DNA from: Prevotella sp. HUN102
GTDB taxonomy: Bacteria; Bacteroidota; Bacteroidia; Bacteroidales; Bacteroidaceae
Assembly (NCBI RefSeq): GCF_000688375.1
Contig: NZ_JIAF01000004.1
Span: 1,488,001-1,552,000, forward strand
Direction of reading: 5' to 3'
DNA: 64,000 nucleotides
The stretch's first letter is position 1. Each line of letters starts with the position of its first letter. The translations under genes were made by a program, and so were the position numbers. This document shows positions 59,301 through 64,000 of this stretch, piece by piece. The notes beneath the pieces are model-generated. The model did not search any database, was not told the DNA's origin, and saw only the letters and a list, made by a program, of their open reading frames with translations.

Positions 59301-60104
59301 TGTCTTAAACCATTCCTGCTTTGAATAGCGCATACGTTTCGGATCGTGAAGGTCTTCCTGAGTGCTCAGACAGAGCAGATGGTCGTGAGCTTCGGCCGTT
59401 TCCTGATCTTCAAAGTGGCAGTCGTTCGTGCAGACAACCTTTATTCCGTATTCCTTTGCAAACTGCAACAGCACTTTGTTCGCCTTTTGTTGCAAGGGAA
59501 ATGCCTCACGATTGGCAATGAGGTTCGGATCCTTCACTTCGTGCCGCTGCAATTCCAGATAGAAATCGTCTCCGAATACACGGTGGTACCATTCACAAGC
59601 CTCACGTGCACCTTCTATATCGTCGTGGATTATCTTGTTGGGAACTTCTCCTGCAATGCAGGCCGTGCAGACAATCAATCCTTCGTGATACTTTTCCAAA
59701 TCGGCACGGTCGGTTCTTGGGCGATAGTAATAACCGTCCACCCAAGCCCTTGACACAAGTTTGATAAGATTCTTGTAACCAGTGTAATTCTTGGCAAGGA
59801 CAATAAGATGATAACCCGAGTTATCGTGCATATCTTTTACCTTGTCAAATTTAGTTCGGCGTGCCACATACATTTCACAGCCGAAGATGGGCTTGAACGG
59901 TTCCTCGCCTTTTTCCTTGCGTCCTTTGTTGATTTTTGCACAGTAGTCAGAAAACTCCTTGATGCCAAACATCACACCGTGGTCGGTGATGGCCATACCT
60001 TTCATCCCATTCTTGACGGCCTTGTCTACAAGATACTGCACCTTTGACTGGCCATCAAGGATTGAATAATGCGTGTGAACGTGTAAATGTACGAAATCTT
60101 CCAT
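56388..60104 (-). CDS. dnaE: DNA polymerase III subunit alpha
   Basis: 1,238 residues. PHP domain at the N-terminus (VHLHVHTHYSILDG); polymerase palm motif LPDIDTDFDDDGRGKV at about 465-480 with the catalytic Asp pair; fingers region YSTMATKNSIKDVARVEQ; helix-hairpin-helix near 880; OB fold (EITFGGIITEVVERFSQKTG) near 1085; C-terminal tau-binding tail. Replicates the chromosome. Minus strand, own promoter at 60128-60159. Confidence 0.97.
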   Translation of the reverse strand: MEDFVHLHVHTHYSILDGQSKVQYLVDKAVKNGMKGMAITDHGVMFGIKEFSDYCAKINKGRKEKGEEPFKPIFGCEMYVARRTKFDKVKDMHDNSGYHLIVLAKNYTGYKNLIKLVSRAWVDGYYYRPRTDRADLEKYHEGLIVCTACIAGEVPNKIIHDDIEGAREACEWYHRVFGDDFYLELQRHEVKDPNLIANREAFPLQQKANKVLLQFAKEYGIKVVCTNDCHFEDQETAEAHDHLLCLSTQEDLHDPKRMRYSKQEWFKTREEMNEVFADVPEAMANTIDILNKVEIYSIDNGPIMPFFPIPEDFGTEEEWRRIFSEEDLYREFTTDENGENQLSPEEGQKVIERLGGYEKMYRIKFEADYLAKLAYDGAKPLYGEPLSDEVRKAINFELHVMKTMGFPGYFLIVQDFINAARTELGVMVGPGRGSAAGSVVAYCLGITRIDPLKYDLLFERFLNPDRVNLPDIDTDFDDDGRGKVLQWVMDKYGEENCAHIITYSTMATKNSIKDVARVEQLPLEVSNALCKAIPDRLPEGMKMNLTNAIKCTPQLQEAEVSEDLRERNTIKYAKMLEGTVRGTGIHACGFIICRNPISEWVPISTATDPDYPDQKVPVTQYDGHVIETTGLIKMDFLGLKTLSEIKEACKVIKQTTGDIVDIDNIPIDDELTYQLYQRGQTIGTFQFESAGMQKYLRELHPTVFEDLIAMNALYRPGPMDYIPDFIKRKNDPSLVKYDIPCMEKYLKDTYGITVYQEQVMLLSRQLANFTRGESDALRKAMGKKKKAIVDAMKPKFLKQGQENGHDPVVLEKIWTDWEKFASYAFNKSHATCYSWVAYQTAYLKAHYPAEFMAALMTRRFSQITEITKLMEECKAMKIQTLGPDVNESQMGFGVNKKGEIRFGLSAIKGMGTGAAQAIVNERLKNGAYKDIFDFAERIDLSNVNRKAFESLAYSGGFDSFGLQREQFFGITNKGQTFLDTLVRYAQLFQMEKAQQQNSLFGGDDAVDVAHPAIPKGEKWPTIEKLNKERELVGIYLSAHPLDEYGVILNNMCNTKCTEVSRNADYAELSKRDEITFGGIITEVVERFSQKTGKPFGFVKIEDYEGTGELALFGDDWARYNGLMKENYTIFVTAKCQPRYRNSEIYELKVSNVEQLYDVKAHRLKSFTITLDALTLTEDTVADLTSVIEECPGDTQLLVQLRTPEQNVVKLRSRSKGVNVDRKLIEFLKRNPAMAYHIN

Positions 60105-60127
60105 TTTTTAACTGCAAATTTGAAGTT

Positions 60128-60159
60128 CAAAGTTACGACGAAAAGATGACACGACCAAA
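60128..60159 (-). promoter_or_regulatory. dnaE promoter
   Basis: Minus-strand TTTG (60159-60156), 20 bases, TAACTTTG (60135-60128). Confidence 0.75.
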
Positions 60160-60175
60160 AGAATGATTATAAAAA

Positions 60176-60207
60176 TTTGTACAACTAACAAAAAAGAACT
60201 ATCTTTG
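60176..60207 (+). promoter_or_regulatory. psd promoter, divergent from dnaE
   Basis: TTTG at 60176-60179, 20 bases, TATCTTTG at 60200-60207. Confidence 0.8.
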
Positions 60208-60234
60208 CACCAATAAAAATGTTGCTTCTCAACC

Positions 60235-60930
60235 ATGGGAAAAATCAAGAGAAAACTTAGAAAAATCAGAATACATCACGAAGGTACGGACCAAATACTG
60301 TATGGAGGAATAGGCATAGTGCTCATTGCCCTCATTTTATGGTTTGCAATGCCTCAGAACCATATACCTTTTTGGATTTTCATCGCCATTTTCGGTACTG
60401 TTTATAGCATCGTGCTCAATTTCTACCGTTGTCCTATCAGATATTTTGAAGGCGAAGATACTGAAAAGATTGTTGTAGCTCCGGCAGACGGACACATTGT
60501 CGTTGTGGAAGAAGTTGAAGAAAATACCTATTTTCACGACAACCGTATGATGGTTTCCATCTTTATGAGTCTTTGGAACGTACACGCCAACTGGTTTCCT
60601 GTTGATGGAACCGTGAAATTCGTCAAGCATTTCGATGGCAAGTTTATGAAAGCGTGGCTTCCTAAAGCGAGCGAGGAAAACGAACATACCGATACGATGC
60701 TTGTAACTCCCGATGGTCAGGAGATTCTTTGCCGTCAGATTGCCGGTGCAGTAGCACGCCGTATCGTCAATTATGCAAAGGATGGCGATGAATGCTTCAT
60801 AGACGAGCACCTCGGTTTCATTAAATTGGGTAGTCGTGTCGATCTTTATCTTCCAATGGGTTCGGAAATCCTTGTCCAGATGGGACAGTCCACAACTGGC
60901 GACCAAACCGTAATAGCCAAACTACCTTAG
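60235..60930 (+). CDS. psd: phosphatidylserine decarboxylase
   Basis: 231 residues, the short (archaeal-type) class. Two hydrophobic segments at the N-terminus ([15 protein letters not shown] and [17 protein letters not shown]) anchor it; the processing site is [15 protein letters not shown], where Ser of the GS pair (about residue 203) becomes the pyruvoyl cofactor. Turns phosphatidylserine into phosphatidylethanolamine. It is followed directly by pssA. Confidence 0.95.
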   Translation: MGKIKRKLRKIRIHHEGTDQILYGGIGIVLIALILWFAMPQNHIPFWIFIAIFGTVYSIVLNFYRCPIRYFEGEDTEKIVVAPADGHIVVVEEVEENTYFHDNRMMVSIFMSLWNVHANWFPVDGTVKFVKHFDGKFMKAWLPKASEENEHTDTMLVTPDGQEILCRQIAGAVARRIVNYAKDGDECFIDEHLGFIKLGSRVDLYLPMGSEILVQMGQSTTGDQTVIAKLP

Positions 60931-60947
60931 AAGAGCTGTTCAACAAA

Positions 60948-61643
60948 ATGAATCTTAAAAAGCATATTCCCAATAGCATTACCTGCTGCAACCTCATTTC
61001 CGGCTGCATTGCAACGATGTTTGCCGTTGCCAATGAGTTGAATGTTGCATTGCTATTCATCGTTTTAGGAGCAGTTTTCGATTTTTTCGATGGGATGACA
61101 GCACGTTTGCTGAAAGTCAGTTCGCCGATTGGTAAGGAACTGGACTCATTAGCAGATGTAATTACGTTTGGAGTAGCTCCTGCAACGATGGTTTTCAGCG
61201 AACTCCATATTATGGATTATCCGGGAATATTGAATGCACTTCGCGACTATATCCCGTTCTCGGCATTCATAATGGCTGCATTTTCAGCATTGCGATTGGC
61301 AAAGTTCAATCTCGACGAGCGACAGGCATTAGGCTTCATTGGACTGCCGACCCCTGCCAATGCGCTTTTTTGGGGTTCATTATTAGTAGGTGGCAGAAGA
61401 TTTATAGAAGCATCGCCGTTGATGCTCTTCTTTGTTCTCGGAGGAATCTGCGTAAGTTCGTGGCTGATGGTTTCTGAAATTCCGATGTTTGCCTTGAAGT
61501 TCAAACAATGGGGATGGAAAGGAAACGAAGTAAAGTACATTTTTCTGCTGACCTGTATACCATTGCTTATCATCTTTGGGATAGCAGGTTTGGCAATAAT
61601 CATCGCTTGGTATGTGCTCTTGTCAGCAATTATCCACAAATAA
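60948..61643 (+). CDS. pssA: CDP-diacylglycerol-serine O-phosphatidyltransferase
   Basis: 231 residues with six to seven membrane segments. The CDP-alcohol phosphotransferase motif DGMTARLLKVSSPIGKELD is followed by SLAD, giving D-G-x2-A-R-x8-G-x3-D-x3-D. Makes phosphatidylserine, the substrate of psd, 17 bases upstream. Confidence 0.95.
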   Translation: MNLKKHIPNSITCCNLISGCIATMFAVANELNVALLFIVLGAVFDFFDGMTARLLKVSSPIGKELDSLADVITFGVAPATMVFSELHIMDYPGILNALRDYIPFSAFIMAAFSALRLAKFNLDERQALGFIGLPTPANALFWGSLLVGGRRFIEASPLMLFFVLGGICVSSWLMVSEIPMFALKFKQWGWKGNEVKYIFLLTCIPLLIIFGIAGLAIIIAWYVLLSAIIHK

Positions 61644-61685
61644 TTCGTTTTTCATCTAATTTACCGATTAGCAAAAAACAAAGTT

Positions 61686-61955
61686 ATGGCAACAATTCTT
61701 AAGTTCATTCTTGCAATATTCTTCCTCTTTTTGGTAGCTATCCTTTGGATAGCCTACACATTCTATAAACAGATAAAACACACTGCGAATAGATTTCAGC
61801 AGAGAGAACGCCCACAATATCAAGCTGGAACTGATGGCGATACGGTTATAGACAATCGCCCGCAAGCGCAAAGAAAGAAACAAATCATAGGAGATGACGA
61901 AGGAGAATATGTGGATTTTACCGAGTCAGAAACTCAATCAGGGCAGAAAGAATAA
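61686..61955 (+). CDS. DUF4834 small membrane protein, 89 aa
   Basis: Single N-terminal membrane segment (ILKFILAIFFLFLVAILWIA) then an acidic tail with GDDEGEYVDFTESE. This family follows pssA in Bacteroidetes. Role in the membrane or phospholipid pathway unproven. Confidence 0.85.
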   Translation: MATILKFILAIFFLFLVAILWIAYTFYKQIKHTANRFQQRERPQYQAGTDGDTVIDNRPQAQRKKQIIGDDEGEYVDFTESETQSGQKE

Positions 61956-61972
61956 GTTTTATCAAATAGAAA

Positions 61973-62006
61973 GAGAATCAAATTCATTTTTGATTCTCTT
62001 TTTTAT
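61973..62006 (+). terminator. terminator of psd-pssA operon
   Basis: Stem GAGAATCAAA / TTTGATTCTC, loop TTCATT, then TTTTTT. Confidence 0.9.
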
Positions 62007-62130
62007 TTTTGCAAAAAATCTGTTTTATCATCCAATTTCGTACAATGCACGCGCTTACTCTGTTCCGAATTTATGTGAAATGCTGAAAAAGTAAACCACA
62101 TATTTTAATAAAGGACTGCTAAAAGTAATA

Positions 62131-62169
62131 AAAAAAACAACAAGCCACCCATAAATCATCAGCTTGTTG
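62131..62169 (-). terminator. terminator of pyrH transcript
   Basis: Minus strand CAACAAGC (62169-62162) pairs with GCTTGTTG (62145-62138), then T7. Confidence 0.8.
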
Positions 62170-62198
62170 GGATTTATTATGCCATTGTTTGAAGAAGA

Positions 62199-62909
62199 TT
62201 AGTTGTGTACCAGCGTACCAATCTCTTCTCCGTCCATCACTTTCTTCAAATTGCCCACTACGTCCATATTGAATACATAGATAGGAAGATTGTTTTCCTT
62301 GCACATAGTAGTTGCAGTAAGGTCCATAACCTTCAGCCCCTTCGTATAGATTTCGTCGTAGGTAATCTCCGTGAACTTGGTAGCAGTAGGGTCTTTTTCG
62401 GGGTCAGCCGTATAGATGCCATCAACACGAGTGCCCTTCAGCATCACGTCTGCCTCAATCTCAATGCCGCGAAGGCTTGAGCCGGTGTCGGTTGTGAAAT
62501 ACGGGCTACCCGTTCCGGCCGAGAATATGCACACATAGCCTGCTTCCATAGCCTCGATGGCTTTCCACTTGCTGTAAAATTCGCCGATAGGTTCCATACG
62601 GATAGCCGTCAGAACCTTTGACTTCACGCCGATTGCACCCAATGCAGAGCTTAATGCCAACGAATTAATCACGGTTGCACACATACCCATCTGGTCGCCC
62701 TTCACGCGGTCGAAGCCTTTCTGGCTTCCACTCAATCCACGGAAGATGTTGCCGCCACCGATAACGATGCCTATCTGAACTCCCATCTCCTGCACTTCCT
62801 TTATCTGGCGGGCATAATCAGACAGACGTTCCGGATCAATTCCGTGTCCCTGACTGCCCATTAAACTTTCTCCTGAAAGTTTCAAGAGTATTCTCTTAAA
62901 TCTTGCCAT
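62199..62909 (-). CDS. pyrH: UMP kinase
   Basis: 236 residues. Amino-acid-kinase fold: ILLKLSGESLMG, GIVIGGGNIFRG, and SAGTGSPYFTTDTGSSLRGI around 130-150, which binds UMP and ATP. Phosphorylates UMP to UDP. The start overlaps the birA stop by 14 bases. Confidence 0.97.
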   Translation of the reverse strand: MARFKRILLKLSGESLMGSQGHGIDPERLSDYARQIKEVQEMGVQIGIVIGGGNIFRGLSGSQKGFDRVKGDQMGMCATVINSLALSSALGAIGVKSKVLTAIRMEPIGEFYSKWKAIEAMEAGYVCIFSAGTGSPYFTTDTGSSLRGIEIEADVMLKGTRVDGIYTADPEKDPTATKFTEITYDEIYTKGLKVMDLTATTMCKENNLPIYVFNMDVVGNLKKVMDGEEIGTLVHN

Positions 62910-63681
62910 ACTTTATTTCTTTAAATTCGTAAGTTCTTATCATTCCCTGACGGTCTCTAAGCACGAGATGTCCGTCGTCCTCCACTTCAACGATTGCGCC
63001 TTCAAACGTTCCGTCAGCATCTTCAAACAGATGGAAACCCTTGTTGCGATACATCGCCTCGTGATACATTCCCGAAATGGCAGCATAGTTTGCGCTGCGT
63101 ATCAGTTCATAATTTTTCTCGAACGAGCAAACAATCTTCTCAAGAAGCTCGTCCCTGTCTACTTCGCGCCCGAGAATCTGACACAAGGAAACCGGATTTG
63201 GCGCATCGCTCCTGAAATCAGTCTGATTGACATTCAGCCCAATTCCAAACACGCAATCCTTGATTCTGCCTGCGCCCAGTTTGGTTTCTATGAGCGTTCC
63301 ACTGAGTTTCTTGTCCCTCCAATAGATATCGTTCGGCCATTTCAGAGTTATATCTTCATCAACATAGTCGGTCAAGGCTTCCTTCAATGCCAAAGCACCG
63401 TATTCTGACAGGAGAAACTGGTTGCGAACGGCTATTTCGGACGGATGCAGCAAGATGGAAAAAAGAAGATTCTTTCCCTCTTCGCTCTCCCAAGTGTTGG
63501 TGCCCTGTCCACGCCCTTCCGTCTGATAGTCGGCAACGGCTACCGTCATAGCCTCGTCTGCGGTTGGAGTGTAAGCCATAAGGAAGTTGTTCGTACTATC
63601 GACAGACTCCAGACGGATAATCTTTGCAGCAGGTTTCTCTTCCTTTCGGAAAGCATTCTTGATTCTTTTTAATATATCCAT
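62896..63681 (-). CDS. birA: biotin-[acetyl-CoA-carboxylase] ligase
   Basis: 261 residues. Catalytic domain only: RLESVDSTNNFLM, QTEGRGQGTNTWESEEGKNL with the GRGR-like loop, LSGTLIETKL and GIGLNVNQ. No N-terminal helix-turn-helix, so it acts as ligase without repression. Biotinylates carrier proteins of carboxylases. Overlaps pyrH. Confidence 0.95.
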   Translation of the reverse strand: MDILKRIKNAFRKEEKPAAKIIRLESVDSTNNFLMAYTPTADEAMTVAVADYQTEGRGQGTNTWESEEGKNLLFSILLHPSEIAVRNQFLLSEYGALALKEALTDYVDEDITLKWPNDIYWRDKKLSGTLIETKLGAGRIKDCVFGIGLNVNQTDFRSDAPNPVSLCQILGREVDRDELLEKIVCSFEKNYELIRSANYAAISGMYHEAMYRNKGFHLFEDADGTFEGAIVEVEDDGHLVLRDRQGMIRTYEFKEIKYGKI

Positions 63682-63705
63682 TTATTCTTGATTCACGTTC
63701 GGGTT

Positions 63706-64000
63706 TCAGACAAATGGCAGGAAAGCATCCTTTACGTGTCTGACTTCGTGCTCATCAGGGCTACCGACTATCGTAATGATGTCAAAACGAATGTCTTGAT
63801 TCCAGCAATGCGACTTCACATAGGCATTTGCAGCAATGGAAAGAGAACGGATTTTCTGTGCATTCACAGCCTCATCGGCATCCGTGAATCTTTCGTTTCT
63901 GCGTGTTTTAACCTCTGCCACTACGAGTACATCATTTTCCACGGCTACAATATCCAAGTCCCGCCGACCGTATTTCCAGTTTCTGTCGAGTATTCTGTAA
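63706..64000 (-). CDS. yraN: YraN-family nuclease-like protein, 5' end outside window
   Basis: UPF0102/YraN: DIVAVENDVLVVAEVKTRRN has the D-xVK pattern of this PD-(D/E)xK fold, and KIRSLSIAANAYVKSHCWNQ the following helix. The frame continues to the window end (RILDRNWKYGRRDLDIVA-like start), so the N-terminus is missing. Biological role unclear; possibly nucleic-acid processing. Confidence 0.9.
   Translation of the reverse strand, partial: YRILDRNWKYGRRDLDIVAVENDVLVVAEVKTRRNERFTDADEAVNAQKIRSLSIAANAYVKSHCWNQDIRFDIITIVGSPDEHEVRHVKDAFLPFV

Overview
The window suggests a member of the Bacteroidales, most likely a Prevotella-type genome. The chromosomal genes (type IX secretion regulators PorW-like and PorX, a DUF4834 protein, a Bacteroidetes-type HU paralogue) and the promoters (TTTG/TTGG, 19-20 bp, TAnnTTTG, seen many times) are those of Bacteroidetes. 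The genus is inferred; phylum and order are much safer.

Positions 1 to about 46,150 are most of a temperate tailed phage (siphovirus-like). It ends on the right with a tyrosine integrase next to a complete tRNA-Pro(GGG) gene; the left end lies outside the window. Layout, left to right: small regulators and helix-turn-helix proteins (1-1424); a fused primase-helicase and a methyltransferase (1426-5947); an AT-rich gap full of TGTAGGA/TCCTACA motifs that may be the replication origin (5948-6570); S49 prohead protease, major capsid protein, a probable tail-tube protein, and two overlapping frames after an A9 run that look like a -1 frameshifted tail-chaperone pair (7553-12854); an HU-like protein; cassette A (structured RNA leader plus small membrane protein); hicAB on the minus strand; terminase, portal and head-completion genes (15142-22489); holin, endolysin and spanin-like lysis genes (22522-23972); an accessory island with an amidoligase, DUF5053, HsdR-N-like nuclease and DUF4468 lipo/secreted protein (24187-27806); cassette B (28100-29003) with a homologous leader RNA; a cytosine-C5 methyltransferase whose 3' half appears to be coded in two frames (29135-30571); tape measure, tail and fibre genes (30920-44807); integrase.

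Three things stand out. First, two copies of a 210-225 nt leader RNA (13556-13780 and 27891-28099) share a layout in which a repeat at the predicted transcript 5' end (R1), an anti-repeat, and a second repeat touching the start codon (R2) can pair in mutually exclusive ways; the repeats differ between copies but complementarity is kept, as is a second 9-bp helix. Second, ten intergenic gaps between structural genes are filled with a family of purine-arm/pyrimidine-arm repeats built from 7-nt units. Third, there are two candidate recoding or dual-coding loci (12347 and 29709-30491).

From 46,187 to the end is ordinary host chromosome: tRNA-Pro, aroA, a small membrane protein, porW-like, porX, tsaE, a WG-repeat lipoprotein, an HU-like protein, then trxA and dnaE on the minus strand, psd-pssA-DUF4834 on the plus strand, and pyrH-birA-yraN on the minus strand, the last cut by the window end. 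No rRNA, CRISPR array or transposase was seen.
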